Assembly: GCF_001425165.1 (NCBI RefSeq)
Contig: NZ_LMDU01000016.1
Coordinates: forward strand, 278,500-342,499
DNA length: 64,000 nucleotides
From: Pelomonas sp. Root405
GTDB lineage: Bacteria; Pseudomonadota; Gammaproteobacteria; Burkholderiales; Burkholderiaceae_C
Direction: 5' to 3'
Part shown: positions 41,321 through 49,435 of the stretch, in pieces
How the letters are laid out: each line of letters opens with the position of its first letter
How positions within the stretch are numbered: the stretch's first letter is position 1
Notes under the pieces: generated by a model
Told to the model about the DNA's origin: nothing
The model's input: the letters and a program-made list of their open reading frames with translations, nothing else
Database searches by the model: none
Position numbers and translations under genes: made by a program

Positions 41321-42343
41321 TCAGGCGAAGCTCAACACCGCGCGGCCCTCGATGCGACCGTGGCGCAGGCCGTCGAGGATGCGGTTGATGTCTGCCAGCC
41401 GGTACGTCGTCGTGGTCGCATGCACGAGGCCTTCGGCGGCGAACTGCAGCGCTTCCGCGAGGTCCTGGCGCGTGCCGACGATGGAGCCGCGCACGGTCTT
41501 GGCGTTCAGCACGACATCGAAGATCGGCAACGCGAAGTCGCCTGGCGGCAGGCCGACCATGGACATGGTGCCGCGCTTGTGCAGCATGCCAAGCGATTGG
41601 CCGAAGGACTCGCGCGACACCGCGGTGACGAGGGCGCCGTGCACGCCGCGCAGCTGCTTTTGCAGCAGGGCTACCGGGTCCTCCTCGGCGGTGTTGATGC
41701 ACAGCTCCGCGCCCAACTGGGCGGCGAGCTTGAGCTTGGCGCTGTCGATATCGACGGCGACGACGTGCAGGCCCATGGCACGCGCGTATTGCACGGCCAG
41801 GTGGCCCAGCCCGCCCACGCCGACGATGGCCACCCACTGGCCCGGGCGCACGTCCAGCACCTTCAGGCCCTTGTAGACCGTGACGCCGGCGCAGAGGATG
41901 GGGGCCAGTGCCTCGAACGAAGCGTTGGCCGGCAGATGGCCGACATAGGCCGGGTCGGCCAGCACGTATTCGGCAAAGCTGCCATTGACCGTGTAGCCCG
42001 TCATCTGCTGTTCGTCGCAGAGCGTCTCCCAGCTGGTCAGGCAATGCTCGCAATGGCCGCAGGCGGTGTGCAGCCAGGGCACGCCGACACGGTCGCCCGC
42101 GCGGATGCCCTTGACGCCCGCACCCAGCGCCGCCACGTGGCCGACGCCCTCGTGGCCTGGAATGAAGGGCAGCGGCGGCTTGACCGGCCAGTCGCCGTCG
42201 GCCGCATGCAGGTCGGTGTGGCAGACACCGCAGGCGGCAACCTTGACGAGGATCTGGCCGGGTGGCACATCCGGAATGGCCACCTCCTCCAGGCTGAGCG
42301 GTTCACGGTAGGCGCGGACGACAGCGGCCTTCATGGTGGGCAT
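41321..42343 (-). CDS. adhP: zinc-dependent alcohol dehydrogenase
   Basis: 340 residues, medium-chain dehydrogenase. Catalytic zinc ligands are C41 (CGVCHTDLH), H64 (GHEGVGHV) and a Cys in PILCAGVTVYK. The structural zinc cysteines are in CGHCEHCLTSWETLC. The NAD fold is VGVGGLGHLAVQYA, followed by VDIDSAKL (acidic, NAD-specific). It oxidises ethanol-like alcohols or, under low oxygen, regenerates NAD+. MPTM is chosen because AAGGAG lies just upstream of 42343. It is 27 bp downstream of the MBL RNase gene, in the same operon. Confidence 0.92.
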   Translation of the reverse strand: MPTMKAAVVRAYREPLSLEEVAIPDVPPGQILVKVAACGVCHTDLHAADGDWPVKPPLPFIPGHEGVGHVAALGAGVKGIRAGDRVGVPWLHTACGHCEHCLTSWETLCDEQQMTGYTVNGSFAEYVLADPAYVGHLPANASFEALAPILCAGVTVYKGLKVLDVRPGQWVAIVGVGGLGHLAVQYARAMGLHVVAVDIDSAKLKLAAQLGAELCINTAEEDPVALLQKQLRGVHGALVTAVSRESFGQSLGMLHKRGTMSMVGLPPGDFALPIFDVVLNAKTVRGSIVGTRQDLAEALQFAAEGLVHATTTTYRLADINRILDGLRHGRIEGRAVLSFA

Positions 42344-42370
42344 GGCAACTCCTTGGGGCGGGCAATGGGC

Positions 42371-43744
42371 TCAGAGGGTGACGGTGTCGAGGTAGTCGGG
42401 CACCGAGGCGGGCCAGCCGAAGCGCTCTTCGATGGCCTGGCGCAGGGCGTCGGCGGACTGCGGCTCGCCGTGCGTCACGTAGACATGGCGGGGTGGGCGC
42501 TTGCGCGTGGCCAGCCAGTCCAGCAGCTGCGCCTGGTCGGCATGCGAGGACATGCCGTCGATGGCGGCGATCTGGGCGCGCACCGGTACCCACTTGCCGT
42601 GCATGCGGATGCTTTCGGCCCCGCCCAGCAGCGTGGCGCCGCGCGTGCCGGCGGCCTGGTGGCCGACGAAGACGACGGCGTTGCGCGGGTCGGGGGCCAG
42701 GGCTTCGAGGTGGTGCAGCACCCGGCCGCCCGTGGCCATGCCGCTGGCCGCGACGATGACGCTGGGGTAGGACGGCCGGTTGAGCCGGCGCGATTCGTCT
42801 TCGGTGCGAACGTAATGCACCTTCTCGACCAGGTCACGCCGGTCGGCCTCGGTCAGGTGATGCTCATCGCCATGGGTCTGAACCAGCCGCGTGACCTGCG
42901 TGGCCATCGGGCTGTTCAGGTAAAGCGGCAGATCGGGAATGCGGCGCTCAGCCTTCAGGCGCAGCAGCGCATGCAGGATGGCCTGCGACCGACCGACGGC
43001 AAAGGCCGGGATCAGCGTCGTGCCGCCGCGCGCGGCCGTGCGGGCGACCACGTCGCAGAGCGCATCGGCGTTGGGTGATCCGGCGTGGCGCCGGTCGCCA
43101 TAGGTCGATTCGATGATGACGATGTCGGCATCCGGCGCAGCCGCAGGCGGCAGCATCACCGGGTCGTCGGGCCGCCCCAGGTCCCCAGAGAAGTTGATCG
43201 ACCCCGCCGCGGTCGCCAGCTGCACGCTGGCCGCGCCGATGATGTGGCCTGCATGGCTGAAGACCGCGGTCAGCCCCGGCAGCGGCTCGAAGCCCTGGCC
43301 GAACTCGTGCCGGCGCACCTGCTTGAGGCTCTGCAAGGCCTGCGCTTCGGTGTAAAGCGCCAGGGCCGGCGTGTGGCGGCTGAAGCCATGGCGGTTGGCA
43401 TAGCGCGCGTCCTCCTCCTGCAGCCGGCCCGAGTCGGGCAGCAGGATGGACAGCAGCTCGGCCGTGCCGGGCGTGACATGGATGGGCCCGCGAAAGCCCT
43501 CGCTGACCAGGCGCGGCAGGTAGCCGCTGTGGTCGATGTGGGCATGGGTCAGCACGACCGCATCGATGGACGCCGCCGGCACGGCGAAGGGTGCCCAGTT
43601 GCGCAGGCGCAGCTGCTTGAGGCCCTGGAACAGGCCGCAGTCGACCAGCAGGCGGCGGCCTTGCCATTCGACGAGGTAGCGCGAGCCGGTCACCGTGCCG
43701 GTGGCGCCCAGAAAGCGCAGGCTCAGCCCGTCCGGCGCGCTCAT
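42371..43744 (-). CDS. MBL-fold beta-CASP RNase (RNA-specificity domain protein)
   Basis: 457 residues. The metallo-beta-lactamase motif is THAHIDHSG (H67, H69, D71, H72), then SHAGHIIGA and NFSGDLGRPDDPV. The beta-CASP part has IESTYGDRRH, PAFAVGRSQ, ASGMATGGRVLHHL, and a C-terminal Zn-dependent RNA-specificity (RMMBL) segment (GMSSHADQAQLLDWL). Relatives are the CPSF73-like YsnE/TTHA0252 nucleases. Such genes often travel with usp and adh in low-oxygen clusters. It is the first gene of the operon with adhP and has its own FNR-type promoter. Confidence 0.9.
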   Translation of the reverse strand: MSAPDGLSLRFLGATGTVTGSRYLVEWQGRRLLVDCGLFQGLKQLRLRNWAPFAVPAASIDAVVLTHAHIDHSGYLPRLVSEGFRGPIHVTPGTAELLSILLPDSGRLQEEDARYANRHGFSRHTPALALYTEAQALQSLKQVRRHEFGQGFEPLPGLTAVFSHAGHIIGAASVQLATAAGSINFSGDLGRPDDPVMLPPAAAPDADIVIIESTYGDRRHAGSPNADALCDVVARTAARGGTTLIPAFAVGRSQAILHALLRLKAERRIPDLPLYLNSPMATQVTRLVQTHGDEHHLTEADRRDLVEKVHYVRTEDESRRLNRPSYPSVIVAASGMATGGRVLHHLEALAPDPRNAVVFVGHQAAGTRGATLLGGAESIRMHGKWVPVRAQIAAIDGMSSHADQAQLLDWLATRKRPPRHVYVTHGEPQSADALRQAIEERFGWPASVPDYLDTVTL

Positions 43745-43819
43745 GCGCCCGCCCGGTGAAGCGCTGTTGGCTCATGTCGCGGCGTGATCGGCATCGAGGT
43801 CTCCTTGCTCAGTGGCACC

Positions 43820-43861
43820 AGCCTAGCCAGCGACCTGTCGCGTGGCCTTGCGCGAGATCAA
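43820..43861 (-). promoter_or_regulatory. FNR-type box and -10 of the MBL RNase-adhP operon
   Basis: On the minus strand TTGATCTCGCGCAA (43861-43848), 22 nt, then TAGGCT (43825-43820). The box overlaps the stop codon of the upstream P-type ATPase gene. The predicted leader to 43744 is about 70 nt. Confidence 0.65.
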
Positions 43862-46464
43862 GCTGCGCTGCGAACGGCGACAACGTGGCGCGCATGCAGG
43901 CCTGCGCTGAGCGAGGCGCCAAGGCCCGCCGCGGCGGCGACAGCGAACACCGCCAACATCAGGTCGCCGTAAAGCGGCAGGCCGAAGTGCAGCAGGCGCC
44001 GGGGTCCGGGCAGCAGCACGGCCGTCGCGAGCGCCGCGGTGGCCACGCCGGCCACGGCCCAGAAAGCCCGCGTGCTGGCACCCGTCAGCACGCGCCAGCC
44101 GCTGCCCATCGCCAGGTTCGTCGCCACCAGCAGCAGGTTGCCGACCGTCAGACCGATGACGCCCAGCGTGCGCGCCACGTCGGCACCGCGGCCGGCCTGC
44201 AGCGCCAGCAGGTAGATGCCGAGGGTCGCCACCAGCAGGCAGCCGCCTTGCAGCAGGCCCTGCCAAAGCATCGGCCAGCCGACCATGCCGTCGTCGCTGC
44301 GGCGCGGCGGCCTTTGCATCAGGCCCGGCGCCTCGGCGGCCCCTTCGAAGGCCAGCGAGCAGATCGGGTCGATCACCATCTCGGTCAGCACCACATGCAC
44401 CGGCAACAGCAGCGGCGGCAGGCCGAACAGCAGCGGCAGCAGTGCCAGCCCGGCCACCGGCACGTGGATGGCAGTGATGTAGGTCATGACCTTGCGCAGG
44501 TTGTCGAAGATGCGCCGGCCCATGCGCACGCCGCCAACGATGCGGCCGAAGTCTTCGTCCAGCAGCACGAGGCCGGCGGCCTCGCGCGCGACATCGGTGC
44601 CGCGCACGCCCATCGCAATGCCGATGTGGGCGGCCTTCAGCGCGGGTGCGTCGTTGACGCCGTCGCCCGTCATTGCCACGACCTCGCCATTGCCGCGCAG
44701 CGCCAGCACCAGGCGGAGCTTCTGCTGCGGCATCACGCGGGCAAACACGCGCACCCGCCGCACCGCGCGCGCCAGCGCGGCATCGTCCATGCCCTCAAGG
44801 TCGGCGCCGGTCAGCACGCCGGCGTCGACGTCGATGCCGGCCTGCCTGGCAATGGCCAGCGCCGTGGCAGCGTGGTCGCCGGTGATCATCGCCACCGCAA
44901 TGCCGGCCTCGCCCGCCTGCGCCACAGCCAGGGGCACGCTGGCGCGCAGCGGGTCCTGGAATGCGGCCAGGCCCAGCAGATTGAAGTCGTGGTCGCGCTG
45001 GTCGACGACGTTGCCGCTGCCGGGCACCCTGCCCTCGGCCACCGCCAGCACGCGCAGGCCCAGGTCGGCCAACTGCCTGACCCGGCCCAGCAGCGCCTCG
45101 GTGCGCTGCGGCCCCAGCCGGCACAGTTCCGCCACCGCCTCGGGCGCGCCCTTGGTGGCGAGGCGGCGCCGGCCCGCGGCATCTGTCCATTCATGCGACA
45201 TGGCCAGCAGCTCGGGGCTGAGCGGGAACTCGCGCGTCAGGCGCCAGTCGGCATGCAGATGCGCGCTGCCCGCCAGTGCCGCGTCGCCCTGCGCGAGCAG
45301 CGCCCGGTCCATCGCGTCGACACCGTCGCGGCGCGAAGCCAGCATGCCGAACGCCAGCAGCCGCTGCACCGCCTCGGGCAGGGGCTGCCCGGGCTGGACC
45401 TGGATGTCGGCGTCGTCGGTGACCAGGCGGGCGAGGCTCATGCGGTTCTCGGTCAGCGTGCCGGTCTTGTCCACGCACAGCACGGTGGCGGCGCCCAGCG
45501 CCTCGATGACCGCCGGGCGCCGCGACAGCACCTGGATGCGCGCCAGTCGCCAGGCACCCAGGGCGAGAAAGACGGCCAGCGCCATCGGAAACTCCTCGGG
45601 CAGCATGGCCATGCCGATGGCGACGGCCGACAGCAAGCCCTGCATCCACTCCCCGAGCAGCAGGCCGTGGCCGATGACGATGACGCAGCAGAGCGCGGCC
45701 GCCGCGATGCCGAAGCTGCGCACCAGGCGGCGCAGCTGCCGCTCCAGCGGCGTCGGCGCCGCCTCGATGGCGGCAAGCGATGCACCAATGCGACCGACCT
45801 GCGTGTCGCCCCCCGTACCGAGCACTTCGATCACGGCATGACCGGACACTGCCAGCGTGCTGGCATAGACAAAGGCGCCGTCATTGCCTGCGGGGGGCTG
45901 CATGGCCAGGCCGTCCCGCGCCTGCCAGCGGCGCTTGCCGACCGGAACGGACTCACCCGTCAGCAGCGACTCGTCGACCGCCAGCCCCACCGTCTCGCGC
46001 ACGATGCCATCAGCGGCGACCCGCTCGCCCTCGCCGACCAGGAAGATGTCGCCGGGCACCAGCTCGCGCGCCGCGATGCGCCGCACCTGCCCGCCACGCC
46101 TGACGCGCACCTGCGGCGCCGCCAGCACCCGCAGGGCCGCCAGCGCATGCTCGCTGCGCCGCTGCTGCAGCACCACCAGTCCCACCGTGACGAGGGCAAA
46201 GAAGGCCAGCAACAGGCCCTCGCCCAGATCACCCAGTACGAGGTAGATGGCCGCCGCCGCGAGCAGCAACAGGAACATCGGCTCGCTGGCCACGCTGCGC
46301 AGCGTGGTCAGCAAGCCGTGCGCGTCTTCATCCGGCGCGTCGTTGGCGCCATGGCTGGCCAAGAGCCGGACGGCCTCGGCATCGCTAAGGCCCCCGAACG
46401 GCGCGGATGGTGGAGGTGATGGAGATGCAGGTGGACTGGCGAGGGCGGTCTGTCCCTGCAGCAT
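43858..46464 (-). CDS. cation-transporting P-type ATPase
   Basis: 868 residues, P2-type layout with about ten transmembrane helices. It has the actuator motif LLTGESVPVGK, phosphorylation site CVDKTGTLTENRM, nucleotide site TKGAPEAV and hinge MTGDGVNDAPALKAAHIGIAMG. Helix 4 reads AMLPEEFPMALAVF. PEEFP instead of PEGLP is seen in a distinct bacterial branch whose ion (Ca2+, Mg2+ or H+) is not certain. The first 25 residues are Pro/Ser/Ala-rich. Its promoter carries a perfect FNR-type box. Confidence 0.9.
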   Translation of the reverse strand: MLQGQTALASPPASPSPPPSAPFGGLSDAEAVRLLASHGANDAPDEDAHGLLTTLRSVASEPMFLLLLAAAAIYLVLGDLGEGLLLAFFALVTVGLVVLQQRRSEHALAALRVLAAPQVRVRRGGQVRRIAARELVPGDIFLVGEGERVAADGIVRETVGLAVDESLLTGESVPVGKRRWQARDGLAMQPPAGNDGAFVYASTLAVSGHAVIEVLGTGGDTQVGRIGASLAAIEAAPTPLERQLRRLVRSFGIAAAALCCVIVIGHGLLLGEWMQGLLSAVAIGMAMLPEEFPMALAVFLALGAWRLARIQVLSRRPAVIEALGAATVLCVDKTGTLTENRMSLARLVTDDADIQVQPGQPLPEAVQRLLAFGMLASRRDGVDAMDRALLAQGDAALAGSAHLHADWRLTREFPLSPELLAMSHEWTDAAGRRRLATKGAPEAVAELCRLGPQRTEALLGRVRQLADLGLRVLAVAEGRVPGSGNVVDQRDHDFNLLGLAAFQDPLRASVPLAVAQAGEAGIAVAMITGDHAATALAIARQAGIDVDAGVLTGADLEGMDDAALARAVRRVRVFARVMPQQKLRLVLALRGNGEVVAMTGDGVNDAPALKAAHIGIAMGVRGTDVAREAAGLVLLDEDFGRIVGGVRMGRRIFDNLRKVMTYITAIHVPVAGLALLPLLFGLPPLLLPVHVVLTEMVIDPICSLAFEGAAEAPGLMQRPPRRSDDGMVGWPMLWQGLLQGGCLLVATLGIYLLALQAGRGADVARTLGVIGLTVGNLLLVATNLAMGSGWRVLTGASTRAFWAVAGVATAALATAVLLPGPRRLLHFGLPLYGDLMLAVFAVAAAAGLGASLSAGLHARHVVAVRSAA

Positions 46465-46489
46465 GCGGCTTTCCTTCAGCGTTCAGTCG

Positions 46490-46531
46490 ATGAGAGCAGC
46501 CGCCCCATTCCCCCGCCTTGATCGTCATCAA
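46490..46531 (-). promoter_or_regulatory. perfect FNR box and -10 of the P-type ATPase gene
   Basis: On the minus strand TTGATGACGATCAA (46531-46518), perfect in both half-sites, 22 nt, then TCTCAT (46495-46490, 4 of 6 consensus). The leader of about 20 nt contains GAAGGAAAG before the ATG at 46464. Confidence 0.8.
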
Positions 46532-46554
46532 TGAACAGCGCCCGCCACCCATGT

Positions 46555-46596
46555 TTGATCCCGATCAAGGGCAGTGCATCGCGGGTTGCCGAAGAT
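46555..46596 (+). promoter_or_regulatory. perfect FNR box and -10 of the DUF2892 gene
   Basis: TTGATCCCGATCAA at 46555-46568, perfect in both half-sites, 22 nt, then GAAGAT at 46591-46596. The leader includes AAGGAG before ATG 46621. The two boxes of this intergenic region are 37 bp apart, centre to centre, and each lies 52-53 bp from its start codon. Confidence 0.8.
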
Positions 46597-46620
46597 CGGC
46601 AGCACTTCAAGGAGAAAGCC

Positions 46621-46818
46621 ATGCTGAAGAACGTAGGCCTCATCGACCGCAGCGCACGCGTGCTGATCGGGCTGTGCTTGATCGCGGCCACCTGGTTGGG
46701 CGTCGTCGGCAGCTGGGGCTGGATCGGCCTGCTGCCGCTGCTGACCGGGCTGGTCGGCACCTGCCCGGCCTATGTGCCATTCGGGTTCAGCAGCTGCGCG
46801 GTGAAAGACCGGCGATGA
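46621..46818 (+). CDS. DUF2892 small membrane protein
   Basis: 65 residues with Shine-Dalgarno AAGGAG. It has two transmembrane helices (about 14-27 and 30-48) in the DUF2892/YgaP-tail pattern: N-terminal NVGLIDRSARVLIGL and a C-terminal GTCPAYVPFGFSSC with two cysteines. In some proteins this module is fused to rhodanese domains; here it is alone. The function is unknown, but the tight FNR-type promoter indicates low-oxygen expression. Confidence 0.85.
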   Translation: MLKNVGLIDRSARVLIGLCLIAATWLGVVGSWGWIGLLPLLTGLVGTCPAYVPFGFSSCAVKDRR

Positions 46819-46846
46819 CTGCGGGGCCCTCCCGCTGGCTGGCTGG

Positions 46847-47338
46847 CTAGGGAGCCGGCCGGCCTGGCCCCTGGGTGCCATCGGCGCGGGCCGCGAGGTA
46901 GGCATAGAGGTCGATGATGTGTGCCGTGACGGTGGGGTCGCCCTGCCAGGCCGGCATCACCAGCGCGGCTTCCCGGCCCAGCAGGACTTTTTCAACCATG
47001 GCGCTCTGCCCGGCGGCCTGCGGGTTGGATTCCGCGGCGGCGAGGATCCAGTCGTAGCGCCTGAGCACCAGGCCGACGAACTGGTGCGAGCCCATCTCGC
47101 GCAGCCGCGGCAGCAGGTCGGGGGCGGCGGCCGAACCGGTCGCCGCCGCGCCATGGCAGCTGGCGCATTTCTGCTGGAACACCCGCCAGCCGATGTAGCG
47201 CTCGCCCTCCGGCAGGGCCTCACGCGCCAGCGCCTGCGCGGGCTTGATGTTCTGCAACTCCACGGCGCAACCCGCGGCCATGGCGACCAGCGCAGCCGCG
47301 CTGAGCGACGCGAGGGCAAGGCGACGGCGCGCCCTCAT
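46847..47338 (-). CDS. c-type cytochrome lipoprotein
   Basis: 163 residues from MRARRRLALASLSA at 47338. The signal ends in lipobox MAAGC, so the protein should be lipid-anchored. A single haem-binding CASCH lies near residue 62, and the axial Met is probably in ALVMPAWQGD, as in class I cytochromes c. It begins inside the stop of the DksA/TraR-like gene (ATGA overlap). A periplasmic electron carrier fits the respiratory context of the cluster; its partner is unknown. Confidence 0.85.
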   Translation of the reverse strand: MRARRRLALASLSAAALVAMAAGCAVELQNIKPAQALAREALPEGERYIGWRVFQQKCASCHGAAATGSAAAPDLLPRLREMGSHQFVGLVLRRYDWILAAAESNPQAAGQSAMVEKVLLGREAALVMPAWQGDPTVTAHIIDLYAYLAARADGTQGPGRPAP

Positions 47339-47700
47339 GGCCGGCGCTCCCGGGCAGCCTGGCAGCCTGCACACAGGCGCACAAACGGCAGCACGCGCAG
47401 ACGCGAGTCCGCAATCGCCTCGCCACAGTCTGCACAGTCGCCATAGGTGCCGGCATCCAGGCGGCCAAGCGCGTCGTCGACGTCCTGAAACTCCTGCAGG
47501 TCGCGCGCGGCCTGGAAGTCCTCGGTCTGCTGGCGCTGCAACCGCTCGGCGCCGTCCTTCAGGTCGCTCACCTCAGGGCTGCCATCCGGCTCGGCCTGAC
47601 GCGCCAGCTGTGCGGCATGCACCTCGGCGCGCAGCTCGGTCTGGCGGTGAAGCAGCAGTTGCCGCAGCATGGGCAGGTGGGTTTGGGTCTGGAGTTCCAT
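47335..47700 (-). CDS. DksA/TraR-family zinc-finger protein
   Basis: 121 residues. An N-terminal helical hairpin (about 1-80, rich in Gln/Glu/Arg) is followed by a C4 zinc finger GDCADCGEAI...RLCAGCQ. It is shorter than DksA (about 150) and longer than TraR (about 73), and lacks the clear DxxDxA coiled-coil tip of DksA (here DVDDALGRLD follows later). Relatives bind the RNA polymerase secondary channel. It is the first gene of an FNR-box operon with the cytochrome. Confidence 0.87.
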   Translation of the reverse strand: MELQTQTHLPMLRQLLLHRQTELRAEVHAAQLARQAEPDGSPEVSDLKDGAERLQRQQTEDFQAARDLQEFQDVDDALGRLDAGTYGDCADCGEAIADSRLRVLPFVRLCAGCQAARERRP

Positions 47701-47751
47701 CTTGTTCGGTCCTCGGCTGGGCTCGGCAACGCCGAACTCCGGCGTCGCCCC

Positions 47752-47792
47752 ATGCTAGGCAGTGCGATGGCGGCCGGCTTGCGCTGGATCAA
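47752..47792 (-). promoter_or_regulatory. FNR-type box and -10 of the dksA-like/cytochrome operon
   Basis: On the minus strand TTGATCCAGCGCAA (47792-47779), 21 nt, then TAGCAT (47757-47752, 4 of 6). The predicted leader to ATG 47700 is about 45 nt and includes GAGG. Confidence 0.68.
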
Positions 47793-47823
47793 GCCGAACG
47801 GCGTAAGCGGCGACGAGCACCGA

Positions 47824-47865
47824 CTGATTCAGATCAACGACGCTGCCAGCGAAGCCGCATAGATT
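47824..47865 (+). promoter_or_regulatory. FNR-type box and -10 upstream of the MgtC/DUF4010 gene
   Basis: CTGATTCAGATCAA at 47824-47837 (9 of 10 half-site bases), 22 nt, then TAGATT at 47860-47865 (4 of 6). It drives rightward transcription into the 30-codon frame at 47987 and the DUF4010 gene at 48096. Confidence 0.65.
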
Positions 47866-47986
47866 CGCGTCGCAACGGCTGCCCCGCAGCCCGACCCTTC
47901 GACCGGAGCCGCCCATGCCGCTGAACTCAGCCTCGCCACCAACGCACCGCTGCCCGGCCCGCCGGTGAGCCGCTGCGACCGCCAAC

Positions 47987-48079
47987 ATGAAAGTCGCGAT
48001 CTGGCTGGTTCTGGGCGCTGCCGTCGCCGGGCTGTGGCTTGCCTTGCGCATCGTCCTGCTCATCGTCACGCGCGACTGA
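47987..48079 (+). CDS. candidate 30-residue single-span membrane microprotein
   Basis: ATG 47987 to TGA 48079. The product is one long hydrophobic helix (KVAIWLVLGAAVAGLWLAL, then RIVLLIV) with a basic residue at each end and a TRD tail. It ends 16 bp before the DUF4010 start. No clear Shine-Dalgarno precedes it, so translation is uncertain. It could be a small subunit or a leader peptide for the downstream gene. Confidence 0.4.
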   Translation: MKVAIWLVLGAAVAGLWLALRIVLLIVTRD

Positions 48080-48095
48080 AGCGGCGGCTTCAGGC

Positions 48096-49370
48096 ATGAC
48101 GCCCGAACTCGCCGGCCGCTTCCTCGCCGCGCTGCTGATCGGCGTCCTGGTCGGCATCGAGCGGGAGAAGAGGCGACCCGCCGGACCCGCCGACACCCTC
48201 GGCGGCATTCGCACCCATGCCCTGCTGGCACTGGCGGGTGCGGCCTCGGCCTGGCTGGGGCAGGCGCTGCAATTGCAGTGGCTCTTCGTCGTGGTGCTTG
48301 CCGCCGTCGGCGCAATGGCCATCACACGCCATGTGCTGTGGCGCCACGACGGCCGCGAGGCCGCGCCCAGCATGACCAGCCAGATCGCCGCCGTGCTGGT
48401 CGTGCTGCTGGGCGGCATGGCGGCCACAGGCAACCAGGCGCTGGCCGTCGCGCTGGCGGTGACGCTGTCGGCGGTGCTGGCCTTCAAGCAGCCGCTGCAT
48501 GCGCTGGTGGAACGCCTGGGCCTCGACGACATCCTGGCGGGCCTCAAGCTGCTGATCGCCTCCGTCATCGTGCTGCCCCTGCTGCCCAACGAGACGATGG
48601 ACCCCTGGCAGGCCCTCAACCCCTACCAGCTGTGGCTGATGGTCGTGCTGATCCTGGCGCTTTCGCTGGCTGGCTACATCGGCATGCGCTGGCTGGGGCC
48701 TGCACGAGGCGCCGCCATCACCGGCCTGGCCGGCGGCCTGGTGTCGTCCACGGCCACCACGCTGAACTTCGCGCGCGACAGCCGCAGGGCCGGCGCCGCC
48801 GCCAACGGCAGCGCCATCACCGCCGGCATCCTGTGCGCCTGGCTGGTGATGCTCCTGCGCGTGACGACCATCGTCGCCCTGCTCAACCGGAGCTTGCTTG
48901 CCGCCCTTTGGTCGCCATTGCTCGTGATGAGCGTGGTCTCCGGCGCACTGGCCCTGCGGCACTACCTAGCCGGCGCTGCAGTCGCGAGCACGGGCACGGC
49001 CACTGCCGCACCGCTGAAGAATCCGTTCAGCCTGGGCGCGGCAATCCGCTTCGGCGCGCTGTTTGCCGTCGTTCTGGTCATCGTGAAGCTGGCCCAGCAA
49101 CAGTTCCCCGCCGGCGGCCTGCTCGCCGTCTCGGCGCTTGCCGGCGCGGCAGACGTGGACGCCATCGTCCTGTCTCTCAGCGGCCAGAACGACGCCGCCG
49201 CGACGCCTGCCCTGACCGCGTGGGCCGTGCTGGCCGCCCTGCTCGCCAACACGGTGGTGAAGATGGGCATGGTGATGCTGGCTGCGCGCGGCGATGTGCG
49301 CCGGAGCATGGCCCTGGCAAGTGTGGTCATATGCAGCATCGGCGGCGGTGCCGCTTGGGCCTGGCTCTGA
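48096..49370 (+). CDS. MgtC/DUF4010 membrane protein
   Basis: 424 residues, about 11-12 transmembrane helices. The N-terminal third is MgtC-like (RFLAALLIGVLVGIEREKR, GGIRTHALLALAG). The rest is DUF4010, with GLAGGLVSSTATTLNFAR and a late SALAGAADVDAIVLSLS. MgtC relatives modulate ion homeostasis under Mg2+ limitation; the substrate of this longer family is unknown. The start MTPELAGRF is at 48096. Transcription probably comes from the FNR-type promoter at 47824. Confidence 0.85.
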   Translation: MTPELAGRFLAALLIGVLVGIEREKRRPAGPADTLGGIRTHALLALAGAASAWLGQALQLQWLFVVVLAAVGAMAITRHVLWRHDGREAAPSMTSQIAAVLVVLLGGMAATGNQALAVALAVTLSAVLAFKQPLHALVERLGLDDILAGLKLLIASVIVLPLLPNETMDPWQALNPYQLWLMVVLILALSLAGYIGMRWLGPARGAAITGLAGGLVSSTATTLNFARDSRRAGAAANGSAITAGILCAWLVMLLRVTTIVALLNRSLLAALWSPLLVMSVVSGALALRHYLAGAAVASTGTATAAPLKNPFSLGAAIRFGALFAVVLVIVKLAQQQFPAGGLLAVSALAGAADVDAIVLSLSGQNDAAATPALTAWAVLAALLANTVVKMGMVMLAARGDVRRSMALASVVICSIGGGAAWAWL

Positions 49371-49435
49371 GCCGTGCTTGATCCAACTCTGACCTGCTGT
49401 CTGACGCGTTTCTTCGCAGAAGCGTCAACACAAAC

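Noticed and set aside
43756..46419. An open frame of 887 codons on the plus strand, opposite the P-type ATPase
   Set aside because: Its product is low-complexity Arg/His/Gln-rich text with no family. The minus strand encodes a complete ATPase with all motifs. Long antisense frames are expected at this GC content.
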